From NCBI GenBank assembly GCA_964534275.1, contig CAZHQG010000055.1:1-13533 (forward strand): DNA of 13,533 nucleotides, in the 5' to 3' direction. Made by a program: the position numbers and the translations under genes. A model generated the notes under the pieces. It was not told where the DNA came from. It saw only the letters and a list, made by a program, of their open reading frames with translations, and searched no databases. This stretch comes from HRBIN30 sp964534275 (GTDB lineage Bacteria; Desulfobacterota; Binatia; HRBIN30). Below are positions 1 to 6,229 of this stretch, in pieces (positions within the stretch are counted from its first letter, which is position 1; each line of letters starts with the position of its first letter).

Positions 1-48
1 CGCGGGGGACGCCCGCGCTGCCAGGCGATCGCACCACGGGATCCGATG

Positions 49-63
49 CAACATGGCATGTTG
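49..63. repeat. Perfect 15-bp palindrome (operator-like)
   Basis: CAACATG and CATGTTG flank a single central G, giving a perfect 7+7 inverted repeat. It lies about 190 bp upstream of the alcohol dehydrogenase start and directly before a second palindrome at 67-87. The short, near-uninterrupted symmetry looks like a dimeric regulator site rather than an RNA hairpin, since a one-base loop cannot fold fully. Binding of any regulator is inference. Confidence 0.35.
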
Positions 64-66
64 TAA

Positions 67-87
67 GGGGGGTTCGCGAACCGCCCC
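67..87. repeat. GC-rich palindrome/hairpin upstream of the alcohol dehydrogenase
   Basis: GGTTCGCGAACC at 71-82 is a perfect 12-bp palindrome. It is flanked by GGGG on the left (67-70) and CCCC on the right (84-87), with one unpaired G at 83. No T-run follows, so it is not a canonical intrinsic terminator. It could be the 3' hairpin of a gene ending left of the window, or a regulator site. Confidence 0.4.
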
Positions 88-101
88 TGGTACTCTTGAC
101 C

Positions 102-131
102 TAGACTTTGCCGCCGGTGCGGTGGCATATA
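102..131 (+). promoter_or_regulatory. Possible sigma-70-like promoter for the alcohol dehydrogenase gene
   Basis: A weak -35-like TAGACT (102-107) is followed 18 bases later by a -10-like CATATA (126-131), the most A/T-rich spot in this leader. A better -35 match, TTGACC at 96-101, overlaps the same place but sits 24 bases from the -10-like hexamer, which is too far. Transcription from here would give a leader of roughly 110 nt before the ATG at 250. Only hexamer resemblance supports this. Confidence 0.25.
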
Positions 132-183
132 GGAACCTTCGCCGTTGCACGGGTCGAATCGCTGCACGGTCCGTGTGGAGGCG

Positions 184-204
184 TGGGCCCGAGACGGGGG
201 CCCA
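184..204 (+). repeat. Leader stem-loop
   Basis: TGGGCCC (184-190) and GGGCCCA (198-204) form a perfect 7-bp stem with a 7-nt loop. It lies between the possible promoter and the start codon at 250, so it would sit in the 5' leader of the alcohol dehydrogenase mRNA. A smaller palindrome, CACGGTCCGTG, lies just upstream. Function unknown. Confidence 0.35.
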
Positions 205-249
205 AGGAACAACAGCTCTACCGAACTGTTCAGAAAGGATTGCTCAGAA

Positions 250-1287
250 ATGAAAGCCGTGGTGATGCGGAACAAACGTCTTGTGGTCGACGAGGTCCCT
301 GACCCAGAGCCACTCGAAGGAGAGGTGCTGGTGCGCACGCTGGCCTGCGGCATTTGCGGGTCGGATTTGCACGCTCTGCAGCATGCCGACAAGCTCGTGG
401 AGGCTGCGCGCGATAGCGGGGTCCCGTTCGCCCTCGACCCGCAGCGCGACGTGGTGATGGGCCACGAGTTTTGTTGCGAGGTGCTCGACTACGGCCCGCG
501 CACTCCTGCGAGCTTGCCGGTTGGCCAGCGTGTGGTGTCGATGCCTCTAGTATTTCGCGGGGGCGGAATCCAAGGTGTGGGGTACTCCAACGAAGTGCCC
601 GGAGGGTACGGGGAGTTGATGGTGCTTTCGGCCGCCCTGCTGTTGCCCGTACCCAACGGCTTGCCGAGCGAGCACGCAGCCCTGACGGAGCCCATGGCCG
701 TGGGGATGCACGCGGTTGCCAAGGCACACATGCAGGCGTGGGACTGCCCGCTGGTCATTGGCTGCGGCCCGGTGGGGCTCGCGGTCATCGCGGCGTTAAA
801 GTTGCGGGGAAGCGAGCCGATCGTTGCGGCGGATTTTTCGCCGACACGACGGGCGCTGGCAAAGCACATGGGAGCGCATGTGGTCGTCGATCCCGCAGTC
901 ACCTCGCCCTTCGATACGTTTCGGCAAGTCGCGCAAGCACGCCCGGCGGTCGTCTTCGAGTGCGTCGGCGTGCCCGGAATTTTGCACGAGATCTTGCGGC
1001 GGGCTCCGCACGGTGCGCGCATCATCGTGGCCGGGGTGTGCATGGAACTCGACCGGATCGCGCCCATTTACGGAATCAACAAGGAACTCTCCATCCAGTT
1101 CGTGCTTGGCTACACGCCCGAGGAGTTCGCGGCCACGTTGCGGCACCTCGCGGAAGGCGACATCGACGTGGCTCCGCTGGTCACGGCAAAGGTGCCCTTG
1201 GAAGGTGTGCCGCAGGCCTTCGAGGAACTTGCGCAACCGGATCGGCACGCCAAGGTGTTGGTGACTCCGGGTTTGTCGGCGAACTGA
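250..1287 (+). CDS. Zinc-dependent MDR alcohol dehydrogenase (zinc-binding dehydrogenase)
   Basis: A 345-aa cytoplasmic medium-chain dehydrogenase, expected to oxidise an alcohol or polyol with NAD(P)+. The N-terminal GroES-like domain has CGICGSDLH (catalytic zinc ligand Cys36), GHEF (His72, Glu73) and TEPMAVG (Glu147 as likely further ligand). The Rossmann domain starts with GCGPVGL (Gly171, Gly173, Gly176), followed by a strand ending AADFS; the acidic Asp favours NAD+ over NADP+. The usual four-cysteine structural-zinc lobe is missing: between the GHEF motif and the Rossmann fold there is instead a Gly-rich segment with VGYSNEVPGGYGE. The ATG at 250 is chosen because the family begins MKAVV here and GAAAGGAT precedes it; the open frame runs further upstream but without family-like sequence. 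It is followed by a 140-bp gap and an alpha/beta hydrolase. Family secure, substrate unknown. Confidence 0.88.
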   Translation: MKAVVMRNKRLVVDEVPDPEPLEGEVLVRTLACGICGSDLHALQHADKLVEAARDSGVPFALDPQRDVVMGHEFCCEVLDYGPRTPASLPVGQRVVSMPLVFRGGGIQGVGYSNEVPGGYGELMVLSAALLLPVPNGLPSEHAALTEPMAVGMHAVAKAHMQAWDCPLVIGCGPVGLAVIAALKLRGSEPIVAADFSPTRRALAKHMGAHVVVDPAVTSPFDTFRQVAQARPAVVFECVGVPGILHEILRRAPHGARIIVAGVCMELDRIAPIYGINKELSIQFVLGYTPEEFAATLRHLAEGDIDVAPLVTAKVPLEGVPQAFEELAQPDRHAKVLVTPGLSAN

Positions 1288-1306
1288 CGACTTTCCAGCG
1301 ACTCCT

Positions 1307-1320
1307 CGGCAGGCTTGCCG
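1307..1320. repeat. Tight hairpin after the alcohol dehydrogenase
   Basis: CGGCA and TGCCG pair around the loop GGCT, 19 bp after the dehydrogenase stop codon. There is no T-run, so any terminator role would be weak or factor-dependent. Confidence 0.25.
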
Positions 1321-1377
1321 CTTGGCGTGCACCCGAGCCAGCCAATCGCTACGGTGGCTCGCCGATGCAATCCTGCT

Positions 1378-1394
1378 AGCAGCAGCCTGCTGCT
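1378..1394. repeat. Perfect 8+8 inverted repeat upstream of the hydrolase
   Basis: AGCAGCAG and CTGCTGCT flank one central C. A TTTT run follows at 1401-1404, and the ribosome binding site GAGGAGG of the hydrolase begins at 1411. It could act as a weak terminator between the dehydrogenase and the hydrolase, or as a leader structure. Because it is built of CAG/CTG triplets, chance symmetry is also possible. Confidence 0.3.
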
Positions 1395-1427
1395 GGGCAG
1401 TTTTGGCAGCGAGGAGGTAAGGCCACG

Positions 1428-2345
1428 ATGCCGGAATACTCGGAGAGATTTTTCCGCAGCGGCACGCTGCGGATCCATGTGCGCGACTGGGGAAGGCCCG
1501 ACGCCCCGCCGCTGGTAATTGTGCACGGGCTGCGCGACCACTCCCATTCGTTCGACGATCTCGCCCGGAGCCTGGTCGACCGCTTTCACGTGTTGGCTTT
1601 GGATCTCCGCGGCCATGGCGATAGCGAGACCACGCCCTACTACGCGTTCGGGCACTTCGTACTCGACTTGCACAACATGGTGCGTGCCTTGCGCCTCCAA
1701 AAACCCGTGCTCATCGGCCACTCGATGGGCGGAGAGGTCGTAGCCACGTACAGCGGTTGTTTTCCCGACGTGCCCGACAAGATCGTGATTATCGAGGGGC
1801 TCGGCCCACCGCCGCCGGACATGGACCAAGCAGTACTCCGCACCGTGGAAGGATTTGCGCGGATCGACCGTGCCTTTGCTGGTCATCCGGGGCTCCCGGA
1901 TCTCGAGGCTGCCTACCGCCGGTTGCGCGAGCGCAACCCACGGTTGCCCGAGGCGAAAGCGCGCGAACTGGCGCTACTGGGCACCCGCGCCCGCGAGGAC
2001 GGCACGCTCGAGTGGAAGTTCGATGCCATGCTGGCCACGATGGCGATTACCGGGCCGTACCACTTGGAATACAACATGGCCTTGTGGCGGCGCATCGCGG
2101 CACCGACGCTCATCGTTCACGGACAAGAATCGGGCGAATTTTGGCGGGGCAAACCGGGGGCGGTGTACTTGGAGCCATGGGACCTGCAACGGCGCCTGGC
2201 TTGTTTTCGGAATTATCGCTTCGTGGAAATTCCCGGTGCTGGGCACATGGTGCATTTCGATCGCCCCCGGGAACTGGTTCTTGCCATTCGCGAATTTCTC
2301 CTCGCCGAAGAGGAGCAACAAGGAGAGCGGCGGGCCACTGCGTGA
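1428..2345 (+). CDS. Alpha/beta-fold hydrolase
   Basis: A 305-aa soluble alpha/beta hydrolase that probably cleaves an ester, lactone, epoxide or C-C bond; the substrate cannot be read from the sequence. The oxyanion-hole motif is VHG near residues 32-34, the next strand ends in ALDLRGHGDS, the nucleophile elbow is GHSMGGE (Ser99), and the catalytic His is His273 in IPGAGHMVHF. The usual Asp after strand 6 is not obvious: the segment reads IVHGQESGEFW, so Glu234 or a differently placed acid may serve. A cap region with many Arg/Glu residues lies at about 130-215. The ATG is preceded by GAGGAGG with good spacing. The next gene starts 34 bp downstream on the same strand, so co-transcription is likely. 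Confidence 0.85.
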   Translation: MPEYSERFFRSGTLRIHVRDWGRPDAPPLVIVHGLRDHSHSFDDLARSLVDRFHVLALDLRGHGDSETTPYYAFGHFVLDLHNMVRALRLQKPVLIGHSMGGEVVATYSGCFPDVPDKIVIIEGLGPPPPDMDQAVLRTVEGFARIDRAFAGHPGLPDLEAAYRRLRERNPRLPEAKARELALLGTRAREDGTLEWKFDAMLATMAITGPYHLEYNMALWRRIAAPTLIVHGQESGEFWRGKPGAVYLEPWDLQRRLACFRNYRFVEIPGAGHMVHFDRPRELVLAIREFLLAEEEQQGERRATA

Positions 2346-2379
2346 CCAGCCACCTCGAGCGAATATGGGAGAAGCGGTC

Positions 2380-2658
2380 ATGGATTGGCGTTTGTTCCTG
2401 TCCACGTTTGCGGCCATCTTTCTGGCCGAAATTGGCGACAAAACGCAGTTGGCGACACTGTCGCTCGCGGCCGGCGGGCAACATCGCTGGTCGGTGTTCC
2501 TAGGCGCAGCGCTCGCCTTGGTGGCAACATCCGCGATTGCGGTTCTCGCAGGCGAATTGGTGAGCCGAGTGGTCTCCCCCACGATCCTTCGCCGCGCTGC
2601 CGGGCTGTGCTTTCTGCTCTTAGGGGTGTGGTTTCTGCTTGGCCGCGGTGAAGGATGA
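2380..2658 (+). CDS. TMEM165/GDT1 (UPF0016) family cation transporter, half-size
   Basis: A 92-aa inner-membrane protein with three predicted helices (about 4-16, 36-60 and 70-88). It carries the family signature E-x-G-D-K-T as EIGDKT at residues 17-22. Members move Mn2+ or Ca2+, often in exchange for H+. Full-length members have two inverted copies of this about 90-aa unit; this gene encodes one and the window has no partner, so a homodimer or a distant partner is inferred. The start at 2380 is preferred over the in-frame ATG at 2365 because GGGAG within that earlier stretch is a well-placed ribosome binding site, and the protein then begins just before helix 1. It lies 34 bp after the hydrolase. 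Confidence 0.82.
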   Translation: MDWRLFLSTFAAIFLAEIGDKTQLATLSLAAGGQHRWSVFLGAALALVATSAIAVLAGELVSRVVSPTILRRAAGLCFLLLGVWFLLGRGEG

Positions 2659-2828
2659 ACGACCTAACCGATGCTCGATCGTGGCGCGATTCGCTTGCCG
2701 GACCGGCCACGCGAGATGCGACCGAGAGGCACACCGCACCCGAGGCTGGAAGATGTGCGGCAACGCCAGAGGTGAAAAGCACTTCCGAACGCGCGAGCCC
2801 TAAAGGCTTGGACGCCCGTCGGGCCGCG

Positions 2829-2857
2829 CGCGGGGCTCGGCTGCGTGGAACCCCGCG
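2829..2857. terminator. Possible terminator hairpin between convergent genes
   Basis: CGCGGGG (2829-2835) and CCCCGCG (2851-2857) form a perfect 7-bp stem with a 15-nt loop. It lies in the 262-bp gap (2659-2920) between the convergent UPF0016 and cupin genes, where a bidirectional terminator would be expected. No T-run is seen on either side. I see no convincing gene in the rest of this gap. Confidence 0.3.
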
Positions 2858-2920
2858 GCGTCGAGCGAGCGACGTTCCCGATGGCTCGCGAAAACCAAGG
2901 AGCGGGTCAGCGGCGGCGCT

Positions 2921-3253
2921 TTACGACGTGGGGGGCGAAGTGCGCGCGTGCGGCGGGCGTTGCCCGATCAGGTACACGGCACCCGAGTTCCCGACATGGG
3001 CTGTGTGCAAGGTGCCAGCAGGGAGCATCAAGCGATCGCCCGGGCGAAGCCGATACTCCTGGCCAGCGACGTGAAACGTAATCTCGCCTTCCACCACCCA
3101 AATACTCTCGTCGTGAGCATGCGAGTGTGGTGCGTACGTCGTTCCTCCTGGGTCGTTCCACCGGAAGGGGTCGAACCCTTCCTCGACAAGCCGCGCTCGC
3201 AGGGTTTCCTCGTCGACCGTGCCTCCGGGCCAAGGACGAAACTCCAGACGCAT
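2921..3253 (-). CDS. Small single-domain cupin protein
   Basis: A 110-aa protein of the small cupin_2 type. Cupin motif 1 is present as G37-x5-H43-x-H45-x3-E49-x6-G56 and motif 2 as GDRLMLPAGTLH (Gly72, Pro78, Gly80, His83); His43, His45, Glu49 and His83 are the expected metal ligands. Such proteins bind a divalent metal and act as small dioxygenases, isomerases or ligand sensors; which applies here is unknown. The ATG at 3253 has GGAGGT upstream at good spacing; the frame is open further upstream but Arg/Lys-rich and not family-like. It starts 19 bp after the acetate kinase stop on the same strand, so the two form an operon. No DNA-binding domain is present. Confidence 0.85.
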   Translation of the reverse strand: MRLEFRPWPGGTVDEETLRARLVEEGFDPFRWNDPGGTTYAPHSHAHDESIWVVEGEITFHVAGQEYRLRPGDRLMLPAGTLHTAHVGNSGAVYLIGQRPPHARTSPPTS

Positions 3254-3272
3254 CGTGCACCTCCATGTCCAA

Positions 3273-4466
3273 CTAACTCGTTGTCGAGCCGCTTTTCGTT
3301 CGCGCCAGCAACGCGCACGTTTGACGCGCGATTTCTCCATTTTCGTCGCTAGTGATCACCCACGTAGCAACGCGGCTGGAGGACGTGGAGATTGGTCCAC
3401 AAGGCTGCCGATTCGCGTTGCGGTCCAGCTCCAACCCCAGCCAGTGCAGCTTGGCACAAATCCGTTCGCGCATGCTTGCGGAATTTTCCCCGATTCCGCC
3501 GCAGAAGACCAGCACATCGAGCCCGCCAACCGCGGCGGCAAGCGCGGCAATTGCTTGTCCTACGCGATCCGCAAAGATCTCGATCGCCTCGTGCGCTCGC
3601 GGATCGGAACTGGCTTCTAGTTCTCGGAGATCGCCGGAAATTCCGGAGAGCCCTCGCAAGCCCGACTCGTAGTACAGCAAGTGCTCCAGTGCATCGACGC
3701 TCAGGCCTCCGTGTCGGAGCAGGTCGAGCAGTACCCCTGGGTCGATGCTGCCACACCGCGAGGCCATCGGCACGCCGTCGAGCGGAGTGAGGCCCATGGT
3801 TGTGGCAACGGAGTGTCCTTTCTCGATGGCGCATAAACTCGAACCGCTTCCCAGATGGGCGACGACCCACTTGCGCTCGTACAGTTCGGGTGCTGCGGCG
3901 AGCAGTTGGCGAACGACGGAGGCAAACGACAACCCGTGGAAGCCGTACCGGACCAACCCCTCTTCCGCAAAACGGCGCGGCAGAGCAAACAGCCGTGCCC
4001 TAGCCGGCAGCGTAGCGTGAAAGGCCGTGTCGAAAGCAGCTACCTGCAAACTCGTTGGCCAGAGCTGCCGGGTGACATCGATTCCGTCCAAGGAAAGCGG
4101 TTGGTGCAGAGGGGCCCAACGGGCTAGCCCGGCGAGCTGGGCGCGAACTTCGGGCGTCACGATCGTGGCTTCTGTGAACTGCCGCCCCCCATGGACGACC
4201 CGATGCGCGACTGCGTCGGGTGCACTCGGATGGAATTCAAGTCGATACCATTGGCCGACCCACGAAACCGCCTCTCGCACGTTGGCCGCTGCAACCGGGG
4301 TGTCTTGCACCACCGCCCCGGTGCGGTCGACAATGCGCACACGTGCGCGCGGCCCCATCGGGCTCACCCAGCCGGCACACTCCGTGACAGGCGGGGATGC
4401 TGCTTTGTATACACTGAACTTCAGGCTCGAGGAGCCTGCGTTCAGCACCAAGATGCGTGTTGCCAT
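3273..4466 (-). CDS. ackA: Acetate/propionate kinase (acetokinase family)
   Basis: A 397-aa kinase interconverting acetate (or a short-chain acid) plus ATP with the acyl phosphate plus ADP. Both acetokinase signatures are visible: LVLNAGSSSLKF near the start (Asn9) and YGFHGLSF (His177). Also seen are HRVVHGG (Arg89), PLHQPLSL, FDTAFH (catalytic Asp146), HLGSGSSLCAI, ASRCGSIDPG (Arg237) and GGIGEN (Glu327). The form SRCGS replaces the commoner TRSGD, as I recall for a divergent proteobacterial branch. The open frame extends far upstream, but that part only mirrors the opposite-strand E2 gene; the ATG at 4466 is where the family begins, with GGGAGG just 5'. That Shine-Dalgarno is unusually close, 3 nt. 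No phosphotransacetylase gene is in the window. Co-transcribed with the cupin. Confidence 0.93.
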   Translation of the reverse strand: MATRILVLNAGSSSLKFSVYKAASPPVTECAGWVSPMGPRARVRIVDRTGAVVQDTPVAAANVREAVSWVGQWYRLEFHPSAPDAVAHRVVHGGRQFTEATIVTPEVRAQLAGLARWAPLHQPLSLDGIDVTRQLWPTSLQVAAFDTAFHATLPARARLFALPRRFAEEGLVRYGFHGLSFASVVRQLLAAAPELYERKWVVAHLGSGSSLCAIEKGHSVATTMGLTPLDGVPMASRCGSIDPGVLLDLLRHGGLSVDALEHLLYYESGLRGLSGISGDLRELEASSDPRAHEAIEIFADRVGQAIAALAAAVGGLDVLVFCGGIGENSASMRERICAKLHWLGLELDRNANRQPCGPISTSSSRVATWVITSDENGEIARQTCALLARTKSGSTTS

Positions 4467-4508
4467 CGACCTCCCGAGGTTCGTTCCGCCCCGTTTCGAC
4501 TGCGGTGC

Positions 4509-4537
4509 ACAATATGCCAAAGAATCCTTGCCGGGAA
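4509..4537 (-). promoter_or_regulatory. Possible promoter for the acetate kinase-cupin operon
   Basis: Read on the minus strand, TTCCCG (4537-4532) and TATTGT (4514-4509) are separated by 17 bases, about 43 bases before the kinase start. The match to sigma-70 hexamers is partial (3/6 and 4/6). The 150-bp region 4467-4616 must carry promoters for both divergent genes; I could not pick a convincing plus-strand promoter for the E2 gene. Confidence 0.25.
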
Positions 4538-4616
4538 TCGGCATCTCGACAAGACCTGCTAGAGTGCGGGTCGCAGGCTTTTTCAGCGAACGGGAACCGG
4601 CAGAGGAGGTGCAGAC

Positions 4617-5816
4617 GTGAGCATCGAGATTCGCATGCCCAAGCTCAGCGACACGATGGAAGAAGGCACGCTCTTGCGCTGGTACAAGCGAGTGGGCGAC
4701 GTGGTTCGAAAGGGCGAGGTCATCGCCGAGGTAGAAACCGACAAGGCCGATATGGAGTTGGAAGCCGAGGCCAGCGGCGTGGTGAAAGAAATCCGAATTC
4801 CCGAGGGAGAGAGCGCTGCGGTCGGAGCCGTCTTGGCCATTTTGGAAGAGGCGGAGGCAAGCGTGTCCCCGACCACGGCTGCGCCTCCCAGCAACCGGGA
4901 AACTGCGGCCCCAGTGGAGACGCCCGCGAGCCGCGCAGCGCAGACTGCTGCAGCAAAACCTGAGGCACGGCCGGCAGCCGCGCCCGCGGCCCCTCGTGTC
5001 GTGGAAACGGAAAAGGAGCCGCAGCGAGAGGAGCGGCCCTCCGCCGCACCAGCTCGCCCGCAGCCGGAAGTTCCCCCACCTCCACCACCATCGCTGCGTT
5101 GGAAGCCGCGGCTCGCGGTGGCGAGCAGCCTCGCGGCTGGCCGGCACGTAGAGAGCCGCGTGCGCCAAACCGTTGCCAAACAAATGGCGCAGTCGAAGCG
5201 GGAGATCCCGCACTTTTACGTGACCAGCGAGATCGACATGACCGAGGCAGCGCGCCTGCGCGAGCAATTACTCGCCGCGAAGGTGTTCCCCGAGCGCATC
5301 ACGTATACCCATTTGCTCATTCGGGCTCTCACGCTCGTGCTGCCAAAACATCCACGGGTGAACGCCTCGTGGGTCGATGGCATGGTGGAGGTGCACGAAG
5401 ACATCAACATTGCCATCGCAGTGGCCATCGAGGACGGCCTCGTGGCCCCGGTGATTCACCGCTGCCAGCAGATGGGCTTGCGCGAGATTGCTCAAGCAAC
5501 GCAAGGGCTCGTGGAGAAAGCACAGGCGGGCAAGTTCACTGGCGCCGAACTCGTTGGCGCCACGTTTACCATCTCCAACATGGGGATGCTGGATATCGAC
5601 TCCTTCTCCGCGGTCATCACCCCGCCGCAGGCAGCCATCCTCGCGGTGGGCAGCATCCGGGAACGCCCCGTCGTCCGGAACGGCCAACTCGCGGTTGCGA
5701 AAACCATGCGCGTCACCCTGTCGGCAGACCATCGCGTGTTGAACGGCGTCGAAGCCGGGCGGTTTTTGGAAGACCTGAAACACACGCTCGAGCAACCGAT
5801 CGTGCTCGTGTTGTGA
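4617..5816 (+). CDS. 2-oxoacid dehydrogenase E2: dihydrolipoamide acyltransferase
   Basis: A 399-aa E2 component that would pass an acyl group from lipoyl-lysine to CoA in a pyruvate- or branched-chain-type dehydrogenase complex. Residues 1-77 form one lipoyl domain, with the lipoylated lysine in VETDKADME (Lys43). Residues 78-177 are an Ala/Pro/Glu-rich linker. Residues 178-399 form the catalytic acyltransferase domain, including FTISNMGMLDIDSF, ITPPQAAILAVG and the active site SADHRVLNG (His372). The usual HxxxDG reads HRVLNG, so Asn376 stands where Asp is common. No E1/E3-binding domain (typically S-P-x-x-R-x-L-A, later GTG-x-x-GRI) can be found between linker and core. No E1 or E3 gene is nearby. 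The GTG start is backed by GAGGAGGT six bases upstream and by the lipoyl domain starting immediately. Acyl specificity is undetermined. Confidence 0.9.
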   Translation: MSIEIRMPKLSDTMEEGTLLRWYKRVGDVVRKGEVIAEVETDKADMELEAEASGVVKEIRIPEGESAAVGAVLAILEEAEASVSPTTAAPPSNRETAAPVETPASRAAQTAAAKPEARPAAAPAAPRVVETEKEPQREERPSAAPARPQPEVPPPPPPSLRWKPRLAVASSLAAGRHVESRVRQTVAKQMAQSKREIPHFYVTSEIDMTEAARLREQLLAAKVFPERITYTHLLIRALTLVLPKHPRVNASWVDGMVEVHEDINIAIAVAIEDGLVAPVIHRCQQMGLREIAQATQGLVEKAQAGKFTGAELVGATFTISNMGMLDIDSFSAVITPPQAAILAVGSIRERPVVRNGQLAVAKTMRVTLSADHRVLNGVEAGRFLEDLKHTLEQPIVLVL

Positions 5817-5841
5817 GAACGGTTGGCTGCAAACGAACCGA

Positions 5842-5899
5842 AACGGCGCCCGAGCCGGGTCGCCCCGGGCGCATCGCGGCCGCACGGCACGGCGCCGTT
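5842..5899. terminator. Long-loop inverted repeat after E2, terminator-like
   Basis: AACGGCGCC (5842-5850) pairs perfectly with GGCGCCGTT (5891-5899) around a 40-nt GC-rich loop that contains further small palindromes such as GCGGCCGC. It starts 25 bp after the E2 stop codon and is followed by CCTTTTCGTTCC, a mildly T-rich tail. It may end E2 transcription, or be one arm of an intergenic repeat element. Confidence 0.35.
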
Positions 5900-5990
5900 C
5901 CTTTTCGTTCCCGAACAAGGACGCAACGCCGCGAGGCGATCATTGCCGAAAATCCGCACGACCGACCGGCATAGAGGCGCTGGTCCGTGG

Positions 5991-6082
5991 GCGAAATTTC
6001 GTAGGCGAAATTTCTGGACACGCACGAAACTCCACATCGCCCGAGAAATTTCTGGACACTCACGAAATTCCATATCGTCCCG
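5991..6082. repeat. 38-bp tandem repeat with GAAATTTC palindromes
   Basis: Two imperfect 38-bp copies lie head to tail at 6007-6044 and 6045-6082, identical over the first 15 bases (GAAATTTCTGGACAC) and differing at about five or six positions in total, mostly C/T. Each copy starts with the perfect palindrome GAAATTTC and holds a partial echo (GAAACTCC, GAAATTCC) 19 bases later. A further GCGAAATTTC at 5991-6000 repeats four bases later at 6005-6014. The stretch is A/T-richer than its surroundings. Confidence 0.7.
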
Positions 6083-6229
6083 GCCATAAAAGCCGCGTAT
6101 TGCCTTGGGGCTCCACGGCGAACCGACCCGCGGAGTGGCCTCTATGTTTGGTCGGTTCCCTGTGTTACAGGCCACCCGTTTTCAACTCTCGGGCGGAGTG
6201 CGTACCACGAACGAGGAGATGGCTGACGC

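Larger units (their letters stand above)
5817..6229. other. 413-bp intergenic region with repeats
   Basis: This gap between the E2 and dedA-like genes has no supported gene in any frame. It holds a 9-bp perfect inverted repeat with a long loop (5842-5899), a cluster of GAAATTTC palindromes and a 38-bp tandem repeat (5991-6082). It then has an A/T-richer patch with CATAAAAG near 6085, which may lie in the promoter zone of the downstream five-gene run. No clear -35/-10 pair could be assigned. Confidence 0.6.

Noticed and set aside
2655..3074. Plus-strand frame whose ATG overlaps the UPF0016 stop codon
   Set aside because: Although the ATGA overlap looks like translational coupling, the protein is low-complexity Arg/Ala/Ser, and most of its second half is antisense to the well-supported cupin gene.
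4467..5267. Long minus-strand open frame continuing upstream of the acetate kinase (664 codons in total)
   Set aside because: It lies antisense to the E2 gene, its translation is Arg/Leu/Gly-rich with no family motif, and the kinase family starts at the ATG at 4466 with a ribosome binding site.
5991..6082. Possible CRISPR array
   Set aside because: The two 38-bp units are directly adjacent with no unique spacers, and no cas gene is in the window.
5492..6175. Minus-strand open frames across the 5991-6082 repeats that translate to a repeated FVxVQKF peptide
   Set aside because: The peptide repeat only reflects the 38-bp DNA repeat. The frames continue antisense into the E2 gene and show no family features.
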